In this document: one piece after another, positions 13,442 to 25,670 of the stretch
How the letters are laid out: each line of letters starts with the position of its first letter
Numbering within the stretch: position 1 is the stretch's first letter
Origin: Plasmodium coatneyi
Taxonomy: Eukaryota > Apicomplexa > Aconoidasida > Haemosporida > Plasmodiidae
Length of the DNA stretch: 64,000 bases
Assembly: GCF_001680005.1 (NCBI RefSeq)
Contig: NC_033558.1
Location: 526,501-590,500 of the forward strand
Direction of reading: 5' to 3'
Program-made: the position numbers and the translations under genes
Notes under the pieces: generated by a model
The model's database searches: none
What the model saw: only the letters and a program-made list of their open reading frames with translations
Told to the model about the DNA's origin: nothing

Positions 13442-16400
13442 ATGGGGAAGTCCAGAAAACTAAAGAACCTAGTCAAGAACGTGCAGTTTTTCGTCAAAAA
13501 ATGTAAAGAGAAAAACAAGAAACTGCTCTCCCTCAGCAGTCTGGACGAAAAAGACGAAACGCTCAACTCGGGAACCTTCACAGATGAAAAAACGGACGGT
13601 ACTAAAAGCTTCAAGGAAAATTCTGCTGAAAATATTTCCAAAATGTCAAGCGAATCCAAGTATGACATAACACACGCAGATTTCGCCACTGCGTATAGTA
13701 GGCAGTTGAGAAGATCACAGACACAGGGGAATTTGCATACCTTGTCTGATTATTTCGACAGAAGAATTGGTAAGAAAATGGTAAAGTTTGTGAAAGATGG
13801 AGGGAAGAGACAGCTGGTCGGGGGAAGTATGGACGAAGGCGTATCATTGAATGATGAAGAAGAATTTAGAACGGAAAAGAGTTACACTAGCAGTGTAGAA
13901 ATTAAGAAGAAAAAACAGTCCAAGGATAGAAGAATGGAGGAAATGAGAAATGAAATTCTGGAGTGCGACTTGCACCTCCTCAGTATATACAAAAAGTTGG
14001 AAAAGGGGGAGAAAAGTGGGCGACCGGTCAGGAGAAGTGGGACAAAAAAGGGTGGCGGTAAGAGCAGCGGCACAATGAACGTAAAGGCCCAAACGATGAA
14101 GACGTACAATTCGGAGGTTATGAGCATAAAGAAGGAGCTTTCCCTGCGGAGGGGAAAGACCCACGGGAAGGGGAAAACGAGAAAAAGTGGCAGGGGAAGG
14201 GGGGATGAAGGAAAAGACAGGGGTGGTAGCGCAGGGGGAAAAATAAAGGGGGAATCCCCAAAGGAACAAGCAAGCAGAGGAGTGAGAGGAGTGAAAAAGA
14301 GAGCACACGAAGAACACATCCAAATTAAGCACAGCTTCTCAGGAGGAGATGCCCCCCGATTCGATTCCAAAAGTTCTTTCCTAACAAGGGGGGAAACCTT
14401 TTCCAAATATCATCAGATAAGTTCTTCCAAAAACACATTTGACAATTTGTATTTCTTTCAAGAAGGACTAGCCAATAGGTTGAACAAGAAGCAGAACACG
14501 TCCTCCTTCGACATTGGCTGTATGTACATGAATCCTGCTATAAGTACAAGGAGCTCCAAAGATTTGGGGCCAAAGGGGTCGAAGGAAGAAGGTGTTACTA
14601 CCACTACTGCTATGACTGCTACGAGTGTTTTGGCTGCTACTGCCAATAGTACCTTCCTGAGTAGCTCCAAAAGTTTTCGTCGTTTTAAGTTTTTAAGTGA
14701 AAACAAAAAGAACATCGAATATTATAAGCAGATGATAGAGGGTTTGGAAGGGACGGTGGAGAAGTCCAAGAAGCGAAGCAACAACAACAACAAAAGTGGC
14801 AACAAGAGTAGCGGCACCGCCACGACCAATGGAGTCAGCTCCATAGACAGCATCATTAAAATTATAAACTGCCTCCTTCATGACTATGTCCCCAAGTTGA
14901 TAGACAGGTATGAGTACTACATGAACACCCTAGACGATAGGAACAAATTACTCAAGCAGAAAATTAGGGAGTCCCTAGACTTTGGGGATCTTCAATACGA
15001 AGAAATCAGGGAATTAAAATCACAGTTGATACAAAAAAATCAGGAAAACAAAAAACTGAATGACACTATAGAAATGCTGAAGGATAAACTGTCATACGTT
15101 AACGAAATGGAGTTAAAAAATGCAGAATATCTGGACGAAATTATGCTCATGAGGAACAGGGTTACCTATTTGGAGAGACTGATTGAAGAAAATGATCAGT
15201 CCAAGGAGTCACATGAACTGAGGAAAATGAGACACAACTTGAGAAGGCTATACAACAAAATGAGGACTGAGATGAGGCACATGAAGACGCTAAAATCGAG
15301 ATCTTTTAATCGGCACAAAAAGGGGAAGTTTTCTATAAAGAGGTGGATTCGTTTGGAGGAGAAGATCAACGAACATCAGGCACGCATGCTTAGCCTTGAC
15401 CGTCAAGGGGTTGCCACTTTGGAGCTTAACCAATTGGATGATAAGCAGAAAAAGGAACCAAAGCAGTACGCAGACAAAGGTGTGGACACGAGTGATATGC
15501 AGGGCGTGGAGAAGGCAGGTGACGTCGTAAGTAGCAATACCCAATGTGCGCAAACTGGAGAAGGAGAACAGGTTAAGAAGAGCAAAGTCCGAACGAAGAA
15601 CAAAAAAATCAACACGATTGTAAGCAATCGCACATTTCTGGAGCTACTGAGGAGGGAGGAAAGTATGGCGGCGGTGGGGAGAAACGGTCCACTTGGGAGA
15701 GGCAATATAACGAACCGAGGTGATCCAATCAATCGACTCAGTCGGAGTAGTCTACGCTTTGGAAGCGAAAAGTGCACCCGCATCCCCAAGGAGAGCTACC
15801 CCTACTACCACTACTTCTACAGCAATATGCTGATCCCGTCGGAGGGAAGACCTGTTGTCAGGACAGGTCGCATTTTGCCACCAACCCAAGTGGAAAAAGA
15901 ACCCAATGTTGCTTTCCCCCCCAGGGTGACTCTATCGGATGAAAATTATTTATCCTTATGTAGTCAACTTAAGGAGTGTATCTACCAGAACTATTTCGAG
16001 GAGTGCGCCGCGGAACCGTGCGACGATTCGCCTGACCAGGGAATGCAAAACGGGGGAAATCTGACCATTCAAAGTGGTGAAAATGGGGGTACGCAAAATA
16101 ACCAGCCTCTGGTTATCGGCCATATGGTGAGAACCCCCCAATGGAAGAGCCCTTTCTGGAAGGAAACCCCCCGAAGCGATGACGCCTCCACCCACTCGGT
16201 CATCAGAGGAAAGAACAAATGTTACAAGATGCTACCATTCGACTGTTGCAGCAATTTGAATAGAATTTTAACTGGTGAAATGAACTGTTCTTCTCTCCTC
16301 TGGGGGTGTAACGAGGCAGCGCACAGTCAAGGTAGTAGCATTACAAATAGGAAGAGAACTGGTCGAAGGAGGTCAAGCACATCGAGCAACTCCTCCTGGG

Positions 16401-17428
16401 GAAGGAAAGACAAGCTTAAGATGACACGTGTGGTCAGGAAGAATCACCCATTTTTACGTAACGATACGATTCGATCTAAATGCAAGCATAGGTATTATTA
16501 CCACCGGGTTGGTAGAGCAGCGAATGGGGAAACGAACCAAATGGCTACTTGTACCAGGGGGAATGACCACCACAAAGAGGAGCAGCAGAATGAACACACA
16601 TGCTTGGAAGTGACCGAGGGAGACGGCACATACGAGCTCCAGCAACCACAGAAATGGAACAAGGGGGTTGACTTGGGGGGGAAGATCCTCATGGACGGTG
16701 AACCCGGTAGAAGTATATACGATAAAGAGCGGGTGGATAATTTTAAAAAATTCCTCACCATTTATAATTCACATTTTGAGGGAGACAAGAAGGGTGGCTT
16801 CATTGGCAGTTTTAGAGAAGAACAAAGTGGTCCAACATTTGAGACGGTTATGTGCGACCAAGCTGTGCAGGCACAAATGGGGGGGAACGAAGAAGAGCAC
16901 GCATACACCACAGGGGTGGACACATGTACGGTTAACGGGGTTTCGAGTAGAAACAGGGGCGGAACGAACAAGGGGCATAGCAACGCCTACCAAATGAACA
17001 GCCACTACAACTGCTGTCGTGTTAATCCGCTTTACAGCTCACGCCATTCAAATGAGGTCCACAATATGAGCAGCAACGATTTAAACACAAGTTGGGGTGC
17101 GCTTGACGTAAAAATGGGGAATACCACCCCCTTTGCAGCGAACAGTAGCAACTGGCCTGAAGCACTCACTGTTAGCGGAAGGGACACGAATGGAAGTGCC
17201 TTCCCCCACTGGTTAAATCCACTTCTTCACAGAGACGTGGCACACTTGACCCATATTCCTCCTGGCCACCTACCCAAAAATGTAGTTGGATCTACAGGGA
17301 ATGAAACAGTTAGGTATCACAATTCACTTAATCAGTTTTTCGATATAAACACGAAGGATTTTGAAGCCATAAATAGGTATCTACATGGTCATGTGTTGTA
17401 CACACACACACGGGGGGAGGGCGTATAA
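13442..17428 (+). CDS. Large conserved-looking Plasmodium protein of unknown function with central coiled coil
   Basis: A single long open frame gives 1,328 residues from ATG 13442 (MGKSRKLKNLVKNV). An ATG at 13352 in the same frame would add 30 residues of poor composition, so the inner start is preferred. The N-terminal third is very basic, with Lys/Arg/Gly/Ser runs. At about 14880-15300 there is a strong heptad coiled coil, rich in Leu, Glu and Lys, followed by a basic MRHNLRRLYNKMRTEM stretch. The last third is Asn-, Gly- and Ser-rich, without a recognisable fold, membrane segment or signal peptide. I do not recognise the family. It sits between the thioredoxin-like gene and SerRS on the same strand. 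A 3' exon after 17428 cannot be excluded, but none was found. Confidence 0.8.
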   Translation: MGKSRKLKNLVKNVQFFVKKCKEKNKKLLSLSSLDEKDETLNSGTFTDEKTDGTKSFKENSAENISKMSSESKYDITHADFATAYSRQLRRSQTQGNLHTLSDYFDRRIGKKMVKFVKDGGKRQLVGGSMDEGVSLNDEEEFRTEKSYTSSVEIKKKKQSKDRRMEEMRNEILECDLHLLSIYKKLEKGEKSGRPVRRSGTKKGGGKSSGTMNVKAQTMKTYNSEVMSIKKELSLRRGKTHGKGKTRKSGRGRGDEGKDRGGSAGGKIKGESPKEQASRGVRGVKKRAHEEHIQIKHSFSGGDAPRFDSKSSFLTRGETFSKYHQISSSKNTFDNLYFFQEGLANRLNKKQNTSSFDIGCMYMNPAISTRSSKDLGPKGSKEEGVTTTTAMTATSVLAATANSTFLSSSKSFRRFKFLSENKKNIEYYKQMIEGLEGTVEKSKKRSNNNNKSGNKSSGTATTNGVSSIDSIIKIINCLLHDYVPKLIDRYEYYMNTLDDRNKLLKQKIRESLDFGDLQYEEIRELKSQLIQKNQENKKLNDTIEMLKDKLSYVNEMELKNAEYLDEIMLMRNRVTYLERLIEENDQSKESHELRKMRHNLRRLYNKMRTEMRHMKTLKSRSFNRHKKGKFSIKRWIRLEEKINEHQARMLSLDRQGVATLELNQLDDKQKKEPKQYADKGVDTSDMQGVEKAGDVVSSNTQCAQTGEGEQVKKSKVRTKNKKINTIVSNRTFLELLRREESMAAVGRNGPLGRGNITNRGDPINRLSRSSLRFGSEKCTRIPKESYPYYHYFYSNMLIPSEGRPVVRTGRILPPTQVEKEPNVAFPPRVTLSDENYLSLCSQLKECIYQNYFEECAAEPCDDSPDQGMQNGGNLTIQSGENGGTQNNQPLVIGHMVRTPQWKSPFWKETPRSDDASTHSVIRGKNKCYKMLPFDCCSNLNRILTGEMNCSSLLWGCNEAAHSQGSSITNRKRTGRRRSSTSSNSSWGRKDKLKMTRVVRKNHPFLRNDTIRSKCKHRYYYHRVGRAANGETNQMATCTRGNDHHKEEQQNEHTCLEVTEGDGTYELQQPQKWNKGVDLGGKILMDGEPGRSIYDKERVDNFKKFLTIYNSHFEGDKKGGFIGSFREEQSGPTFETVMCDQAVQAQMGGNEEEHAYTTGVDTCTVNGVSSRNRGGTNKGHSNAYQMNSHYNCCRVNPLYSSRHSNEVHNMSSNDLNTSWGALDVKMGNTTPFAANSSNWPEALTVSGRDTNGSAFPHWLNPLLHRDVAHLTHIPPGHLPKNVVGSTGNETVRYHNSLNQFFDINTKDFEAINRYLHGHVLYTHTRGEGV

Positions 17429-18569
17429 CCCGATCAAGTCCCCGTTTGGAAAGTGGGGACTGCTGATCCAATTAGGTGAAGTAGCTTCTTCCCCCAACAT
17501 ACACACTGGGAGGTTCCATTTTATTCTCTCCCGCACAACTGCATCTGCTTTTTTTTTTAACCAAGGAACATTCATCACCTGCATTTTTAATGCACCTCCT
17601 CACAAATGAGTCATTCTATGCACAGTTCGTGAAGGGAAAAAAAAAAGTTCATTTTGCTTTTGTGATTACCCCCATTTGAAGCCAAAAAACGGGGGAACGG
17701 TAAAAATGGATGCGCACGGAGTAAAGCGCGCTGACGTTTTAATATCATATAGGTTCAAATTAATTAGCAGTACAGTTTTTTGCCCCCTTGTTTGGGCTTG
17801 TGCTTTTCTTTTTTTTTTTTTTTTCCCTTGTCGTATTCTCAGCCTGATGGGATGATGAGTTATTCTGCCAGCCCCGAGAAGGTACACTTGTCATATACTC
17901 ATCTGTAGTAGCCCTGAAAGCGTTTGGAGCGCCCTTCCTCTGCTGATCCGTAAAAAAAAAACGTGACAGTCGGAAAGGGGCGGGAATTCTTCTGTACCCT
18001 GTGCAGATAATTGTGAGCATATGCGCAAGTATCCACATGTACAAGGTTGGTGCGATATGCCTTGTCAGATCCAAAGTGTTGCGCCTGCCACTGTAATACA
18101 GGAGTTAATAAAAAAATATAAAACAAATTTACTCATTCAAACCACGCTCCAACGATTAGAAGCTCCTTGAAGGAGTAGCTCATCGAAGGGAAAGATCCAA
18201 GTGCCTCCGCACGGTTCCCCATTTTTGTGAAGTTAAAAATAAAAGGGGAAGAAAAAAAATATACATATATATGTATTATATTATTGCGTGAAGGAGATTC
18301 TTCTGCCTTTTCACCCCCGAAGTGCCCTTGCGAAGAAGCCAAACTACTTCCAAGTAGGGCCATTTTCCCAAGAGTTCTTTTTTTTTGGCCCATTTGGTGG
18401 TGGGTGGAATCCGCGTTATATGAACAGGTGCACCTGCAGGGGTGTTGCGCTAGCACGTAGAAGCGTAAAAAAAGGGACCCCCCACGTGAGTTGTTCCCCA
18501 TTGCGTCTTAACGGGCTGTATCCTAATCGGCTGTGTGTCACCCCGAAGAAGTTATCTGAGAGACCCAGA
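17429..18569. other. Intergenic and SerRS 5' region
   Basis: No independent gene seen. The SerRS reading frame is open upstream of the chosen start, with an in-frame ATG at 18420. The AT-rich stretch at about 18240-18285 is likely promoter or 5' UTR. Confidence 0.55.
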
Positions 18570-20192
18570 ATGGTGCTGGACATCAACCTGTTCAGGAAGG
18601 AAAAAGGGGGCAACCCCGAAAAAATTAAAGAGTCGGAAAGGAAGAGGTTCCATGACGAGACGAACGTCGATAAGGTCATCGAGTACGATGAGAAGTGGAG
18701 GAAGTGCATTTTCAAATTGGAAGAATTGAAAAAAAATATTAATTTAGTGAATAAAGAAATAGGGAATAAAAAAAAGCAGGACAAAAATGCAAATGTGGAA
18801 GATTTAAAGAAAAAAAGTTTAACGATGAAGGAGGAAATCCCTCAGCTGCAGAATCAGGAAAGGGATTTACTTAAGCAGAGAAATAAGTACCTCAGTAAGG
18901 TCGGTAATTTGCTTAACAAAGACGTGGTAACTTCGAATGACGAGGATAACAACAAGGTGGTGACCACCTGGGGGGTGTGCAAAAAATTGGAAGTGACAAC
19001 AGATGAAGCTTCAGAAGAGAACAAAAGCGGTAAGGGGGGCAACAAGAGGGAGGTTCCAAGTGGCAGCTCGATCGGTGGTGGTGTCGTCCACCCGAATGGC
19101 AACATCGGCGGGAAGAAGTACTACTACCACTTTGACCTGCTGAGGAAAATCGGAGGGGCGAATTTCAAGAAGGGCATCCAGGTGGCTGGTCACAGGGGTT
19201 ATTACCTGACCGGAGCAGGCTTCCTCCTACACAATGCAATTTTGCAATACGCAATAAACTTCTTAGTGAGCAAAAATTACACCCCTGTGTATCCCCCCTT
19301 TTTTATGAAAAAAAATATAATGGAGGAATGTGCTGAGTTGGACGATTTTGAGGAGACCCTCTACAGGATTGGCTCATCTGGAGGTAACCCCACAGGGACG
19401 ACAGGTACTGCTGCAAGTGGGGCACCAGTTTCTGCGACCGTTGCCCAGAGCGATGACCCCAACAGAGACGACTTGTTCCTCATTGCTACGTCTGAGCAGC
19501 CACTGTGTGCACTGCATAAAGATGAAACGATCGAATCAAAGTATTTACCCTTGAAGTATGCTGGGGTTTCTTCCTGCTTTAGGAAGGAAGCAGGAGCACA
19601 CGGAAAGGATATTAGGGGCATTTTACGAGTTCACCAGTTTGACAAAATAGAACAATTCTGTGTATCCCTCCCTCAAACAAGCAACAAGGTACATAAAGAA
19701 ATGATGAAGACCTGTGAGGAGTTTTATCAGTCACTTAACATCCCATACAGAATTGTTAGCATCGTATCCGGAGCACTAAACAACGCTGCTGCGATTAAGT
19801 ATGACCTGGAAGGTTATTTCCCTTCGAGCAATCAATACAGGGAACTCGTATCATGTAGCAACTGCACGGACTACCAGAGCAACAACCTAAACGTTAAGTA
19901 CGTAGACTCGAGTGTCAAAATTAGTGACGTGAAAGAGGAGGGAAAGAAAAAGGGAAACAACGGGGGTGATTACAACGATTGTGATGAGGTTGGAAGTGAC
20001 CATGAGGAATTTTTGCAAAACTTCCAAACGGAGAGTAGGAACAGTGTGCACCTCCTCAACGGCACCATGGTGGCGGCGCAGAGGTTCCTCTGTTGCCTCC
20101 TCGAGAATTACCAAAACGGAGAGGGCATCGTCGTGCCGGAAAAACTACGCCCATACATGAACAACGTTGAATTTATTCCCTTCATCGAGTGA
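18570..20192 (+). CDS. Seryl-tRNA synthetase, cytosolic type
   Basis: Charges tRNA-Ser with serine; class II synthetase. From ATG 18570 the protein has 540 residues and starts MVLDINLFR, the usual opening of eukaryotic cytosolic SerRS. The N-terminal tRNA-binding coiled coil is at about 18690-18900. The catalytic core has the serine-binding loop ATSEQPL, motif 2 around FRKEAGAHGKDIRG with RVHQFDK, and motif 3 near 20065-20155 (AAQRFLCCLLEN and LRPYM). Parasite-type insertions rich in Gly, Thr and Ser occur at about 19380-19460, and acidic ones at about 19920-20040. The frame continues upstream to ATG 18420, which would add 50 Arg-rich residues; this could be a second, targeted form. No intron is needed. 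Confidence 0.95.
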   Translation: MVLDINLFRKEKGGNPEKIKESERKRFHDETNVDKVIEYDEKWRKCIFKLEELKKNINLVNKEIGNKKKQDKNANVEDLKKKSLTMKEEIPQLQNQERDLLKQRNKYLSKVGNLLNKDVVTSNDEDNNKVVTTWGVCKKLEVTTDEASEENKSGKGGNKREVPSGSSIGGGVVHPNGNIGGKKYYYHFDLLRKIGGANFKKGIQVAGHRGYYLTGAGFLLHNAILQYAINFLVSKNYTPVYPPFFMKKNIMEECAELDDFEETLYRIGSSGGNPTGTTGTAASGAPVSATVAQSDDPNRDDLFLIATSEQPLCALHKDETIESKYLPLKYAGVSSCFRKEAGAHGKDIRGILRVHQFDKIEQFCVSLPQTSNKVHKEMMKTCEEFYQSLNIPYRIVSIVSGALNNAAAIKYDLEGYFPSSNQYRELVSCSNCTDYQSNNLNVKYVDSSVKISDVKEEGKKKGNNGGDYNDCDEVGSDHEEFLQNFQTESRNSVHLLNGTMVAAQRFLCCLLENYQNGEGIVVPEKLRPYMNNVEFIPFIE

Positions 20193-21808
20193 GCTACGCT
20201 GTTGCACGGTTGCACGTTTGCACGATTGCATGGTTGCCTGGTTGCATGACATGGCACCTTTGTACCACGTGTACGACGCTGCCATATCGTACATCATTTC
20301 GTACACCGTTTCTGCGTGCATATTTTTTTTTTTTTTACCCCTATATGACCACCCCATCATTGTGAACACCCTTCACGGGGAAGATCCCCTTTTTGCAAAG
20401 CAGCAAAGATAAAACAGCAACCAGTCGCTGTAAAATAACGCGTCGCGGCGGAAACTTTAAACCAAGCAGCGCGTATGTAGCTAGTTTATTGGAGGAGTGG
20501 CCTACTGGCACACACAGGGTAAACTTTCTTCTTCGCAACCCACGTTTTAGAAACGAGGCGACCGCATATTTACTGATCAGTGGGACGGTGAAAATTGGAT
20601 AAGACAATAGCGTGCGGGTGGTGTAGAGACGGATGCGTCGCGGTCGCCTCCACCCCCACCCATGCAGCTATCCACATTCTGCCGTCTGTTATCTGCCATT
20701 TCGTAGCCCCACGCAAGAAGGAAAGAGCAGCATATGAACTGACCCACTTGGCCATTTAAACAAAAAAGAAGAAAAAAAAAATAGCACCATTTTCGTTATA
20801 GAGTTTTGTAAAAAAATCAAATGGCGTACTAAGTTCACCCCGCTGACTGCAGAACGAGCAGCCCTTCCGATGAAAAGAGGATAGGCCTGTAGGGGTGTGC
20901 GCAAGTATGCACATGCGCTTGCACACGTTTCCACTGTTCCACTGCTCCAATGCTGCTTTGGTACCTACTGCTTTGCTGCTCTGTCACCCGCCAACATTTT
21001 TTTTTTTTTTCTGCGCGCCTGCCAACAGGGAGAGGTTACCGTGTGTTACTGAATGTTTGCCATTTTTTTTGGGGGGCAGATTTCCCACTCATGTGTATGT
21101 CCCATCGAATGGTCACCCGAAGTGGTTGCTCATGATTGGCCGCATCCAATTGTGGCCAAAGCCACCATATCCCAATTTTACTGAAAAAAATTAAAGACCC
21201 TCTTAAACCCTGTTGGCAAGCACGCAAAGAAAAAAAAAAAAAAAAAAAAAAAAAAAATTATAACCAAAATTGCCGTTTCCCACGTGTGTCATTTTTTTTT
21301 TTTTTTTTGCCACCCTTTTTAAAAGAGGGGTGAGGAAGAAGCAACAATAATTAATAAACCCATCTGATTGTTTGTAAAATTGGGGGAATACGACAGACTC
21401 TTTTGTTTGCGAATCGTGATATCCCCCATTGTGTTTGGAGCTGGCCCTTTCCGACTTCGTTGTGTAAGGGTCTCTCTTTCTCTTTTCCCCTCCTATGCAT
21501 GTGTGTAACGGCAGAGAGTGATCCACCGCGTGTACACACACTGGGCATATAATCCTTGTCAGATGTTCTGTGATTGTCAACGCCATTTTGAGGCTAGTGT
21601 AACTCCACCTACAGACCCATATGCTTACCCTGTTTGGTGTACATGCTACCAGCAGTAGAGAGCGGAACGGGTGAAGGAAGGTTTCTCAGTGGAAAAGAGG
21701 AAGGTAATAGTACAGATTGGATGGGGAGATTGGCCCCCAATTTATGCGATACGCGAAACCTACACCAAAACTTGACCTAACGGTGAAGCAAACCGTGGTG
21801 CAGAAAAA
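20193..21808. other. Intergenic, no gene seen
   Basis: The stretch after the SerRS stop begins with imperfect copies of GGTTGCA- and GATTGCA-type words (20205-20250). Several A/T tracts lie at about 21001-21012 and 21230-21258. No coding region can be supported. It should hold the SerRS 3' UTR and the promoter of the next + strand gene. Confidence 0.55.
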
Positions 21809-24800
21809 ATGGAAGTCGCCAAACTGAAGGAAGTAAAAAGGGAAGCGAGCACAGGGAGGAGGATGATAATATCTCCCGCCGAAGTAGAGGAAGAAGAAAT
21901 AGGAAGTATGCCCGTACGTGTAAGAACCCAATCGAAGGGGAAACAAACTTTTACCAAGAGGGAGGACGACACAGACGTGTCACATGGTAAGAGTAGTAAC
22001 ATGAAAAAACTGTTTAACGGAATTATAGGAAGCCAAATGAAGCATGCAAAGAGTGTTATCGAAGGAGTGAAGGAACACCTAAGGTGCACAGCAAAGGAAG
22101 CATCCAAAAATATGAACTACCCCTTCTGTAAGTCTCCTTGTAACATTGAGGACCTTAAAAACACCATCTACATAAACGAAGGGGAAATCATCATTAGGAA
22201 AAACGCGTATAAAAATTTATTCAGTAGTAGGAGCAGGGGTGAAAACAGGGAGGAAGACACACCTGACTTGAAAAAGAACCCAAATGAAGACATTTTTTCT
22301 TGCAACAATAGAGACATAACTTTTAGGGGGACGCACAACTTTGGCTTCCACGTCGAGCTCTCCTGTCAAAACGAAAAAAATAAAATTATCGCCTATGCGT
22401 ACGATACGGATAGTAGGAAAAGGATTCCTTGTGTTTACCGGTGGACACGCATCTACTGTGATAAGAGGTGTAACATGGTTAGTCGCAGTTTTGCCGACTC
22501 GGGTGTCGCTGCAAATGGTAGCAGCGTTGAAACGGTTGACACGGTTGGCACGGTTGGTGGTTCTCCAGATGGGGGAAGCCCCCCTGAGGTAGCCCAATAT
22601 GGCAGCGAGTACGAGTTAACCTGTGATGACATAGGACTCAAAATTTGCGTTGAGTGTTCCTACGTTAATGGTGGACAGGTGAAGGAAGGCACCCGGTGTA
22701 GGTATCCTCAGAACAACGCGTGCACGTCGGTAGGAAGTTGGCACGAAAGCGATGGGAGTGTCGATAGTAAATTTGCTGACCAGTCACGTTGCAGTGACGT
22801 TCAGCTGTATAACGACGTTTCCTCGTTTAAGAATAGCTTCACGGATAGTAATGACAGAGATGGATCAGGCATGCATTCACATGACATAAGTGCGTTCCGA
22901 CGTGGAGATCGAAGCAGTGGTCCGTCCCGCTCGTCCAGTCGAGTCCCTCCCGCGACCACCAACCATTATACGAGTAGGATAAGCGAAAGAGGAGACCTCC
23001 ACATGATGAAGAAAGAGCCCTTCACTTTGGATCCATACGAATCATCCCTGAAGGAAAAAGATTTCATCTGTGCGCCCCCCAAAACGAGTGACCACCATCC
23101 GTCGAATAGCTTTCCCCCCAATGGGAAATACTCAGGAGTGGCAGTGGCCGAAGTGGGACCATTCAGTCTGAACGAAAAAACGAAAAAGATGCTCCAAACG
23201 GTTATCCAGAATGATATTATAAGGTATCCAATATATGTTCTCCGGAAGAGCATCAAAGTGGATGATAATGTTGCGAATCCTTACGAAAGAGACCCAAATA
23301 ATTTCCTCCCTACAAGTGCAAAGCAGAGAGTAAAACATTTCGACGCGTATAACGACTGCACCAGTGTAGATGAACACAGCCTCAGCTCAAACGTGGACAG
23401 TGAACAGGACGACCACCTATACATGCTTCACATTCACAAAAATGAGATAAAACTTGTAAGTCAAAATAACGTTACAACACACATGTGGAATTACAAATTT
23501 AGTGATGTCTATCCTTATGTGGAGTTTTTACGCCGTGCGAATAGCTGCAACGAGGAGTTTTTTCTCCACACCAGCGATGAGGAATACTATGTCTGTAAAT
23601 GCCTGCACAAAAGGCACCGAGATTTAATTGCCATAATACTAAGGTACATGCACGCAAATTTGCACATACTCAACGATTACATTTTTAACAACATAAACGA
23701 AAGGTTTGAAAATAAAAGAGCCAAAAATATTTTTGACAACGTGGATGTAAACTCCATCCTGGAAAATGTGAACAGAGAGCTCCTCACGCATCGAAAACTC
23801 AACCACAAGTTGGTGCAGAAGATTAAGAAGCTACGTGGAGAGAAAAATATACTCGAGGAGGACCTTAAGAATACTATTGAGGCGTTCCAGGCTCAGCTTG
23901 GTAGGGTCTTCTCATCCTACACGCTGGTGTCTATGAAGATACGCATGCAAACCTCTGCCGCACGGTTCATCCATATCGCCAATCCTGCCCCTCCCCGCAG
24001 ACACCGTGAAGCGGTTCAAAGATGAAAACGAACTAATCAAAACGAATGAACACCTGATGAAGGAAATAAAGCTATTACAGGATAAGTACAAAAATGTGGA
24101 CTTGTTTTTTAAGAATAAGGTAGGAGAATCTGACAGAGGGAATATCCCCTGTGCAGGAAGCATCACTACGTCAGTCCATCTGCATGACTGTTTAGTACCC
24201 CCTTTTCATTACTCACTTTTGTGTGTTTCCAACTTAACAACAGTACAAGCTCCTACTGAACGACATCGAACGGTATAAAAAGTTGATCGACGAGAGAAAG
24301 ACAAAGGTAACTGCTATTCCCCCCTTTAGCTTCTCCCACCGTAACAGCAAACATGGAATCTTAATCAGTGGAAGAGCGTGGTGATGTTTGTGCTCCCTTG
24401 CCCATTTATTTGCACACCGTCAACCCTTTTTTCCCTCTAACGAATAGGCCATCTCCCACGAAGCAGAAACGCTAAGGGTCAAATTGGAAGCCGTGGAGCA
24501 GGAAAAGGTTAGCAAGGTGGAAATGGATGGAGCAGTCTTCCCTCCTTTCTTCGTCCTCAAAAAAATGTTTCGTCTACCCAAATGATTTGCCAACCTTCCA
24601 CCACGTTGCAGAACGAGCTGCGAAGAGAGACCATTAAAATGAATAGCTATTACGAGGAAGAGAAAAGAAGCAAAACGGAGCTGCAAAATCGGTTGGAGGA
24701 TCTGCGTTTGAAGATGGAAAGTCTGAACAAGTCCCTGGAGGTATAGTCGACGATGCGATTGCCTTGGGGTGGCGGAGCGCTCTGTCCTCCGTTTATCCTC

Positions 24801-25670
24801 TGGGAGATATCTGTTAAGGGCGCTCTGTCAACGTGTTGAAGACGCTATTGAATGAGGAGCTCCCCCATCCATGATGACGTCACTTCACATCGCGTCGTTT
24901 TACTTATCTTCTCCTTAAAAATAGGAAGAAAAAAGCAAAGGAAAAAGCGCCTCCGGATGCATGAAGGAAATAGAAGAACTGAGAAAAAACAACCTAATTC
25001 TACAACAGAAAAATATAGCTATATCGGATCAGGTGAACCTCCTCGTCACGGAAAAAAACAGACTCTCCAAGATGGTTGACTCGCTCACCAAGGGTAGGGA
25101 AAACACGAAGCGGCGCACCGCAAATATGAGTGAGGCGTCTTCACTTATGGAAATGAGCGGGGATAAACCCGTTGGGGACGCAAAAATTTACTCTCTCACC
25201 GTCGTTCACCTTATTGGCATTTTTTTACACTGTAGACATTGAGAAGGCCAAAACGAACGGAGGTCTTCGAAGCGCGGACAGTCAGAAGTAAGCACAGCAA
25301 GGAACAACGGCACGCTTTAACTCGGCTGTTTTGCTTCGCCAACTCACCCCTTTACCGTGCTCCTTCCCCCTTTCAGGAAAGGCCCTAAGCCCCTCCCCAG
25401 TGATGCCCCCAACCAAAGGTGAGTTGCCAAAAAGAGCGCCACCCTGCAAAACTGCAAAGAAGTTTAAGTGCCTTTTTCCATCCATACGCATGATAATTTA
25501 CTAACCGTCACACCCACCATTACAACACATACCGTTAACGCAGCACGAGCTCCCCCAGCGAGGAAGACAACCACCAGAAGCTACTAAAAGAAGTCGCATC
25601 CCTACGAGGAGAAAACGAGCTTTTAAAAAAAAGAATTAAAAAGTTTGCCAAATTTAATTCCATGGCTTGA
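21809..25670 (+). CDS. Nine-exon coiled-coil protein, possible inner membrane complex component
   Basis: Proposed exons are 21809-23900, 24001-24119, 24244-24306, 24448-24507, 24612-24740, 24925-25093, 25236-25287, 25377-25418 and 25544-25670. Every junction keeps phase and uses GT/AG. The large first exon holds a region (about 22320-22680) with CVYRWTRIYCDK and, later, YELTCDDIGLKICVECSY. That pairing resembles the Ig-like A9 repeat of AIR9-type cytoskeletal proteins. A second conserved-looking block lies at about 23410-23690 (YMLHIHKNEIKL, then HRDLIAIILRYMH). Small exons 2 to 6 and 9 encode a long coiled coil ending RIKKFAKFNSMA. Between SerRS and CDPK4, the P. falciparum counterpart is, from weak memory, annotated IMC32. 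That assignment and the A9 idea are inference; the gene structure is firm. Confidence 0.82.
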
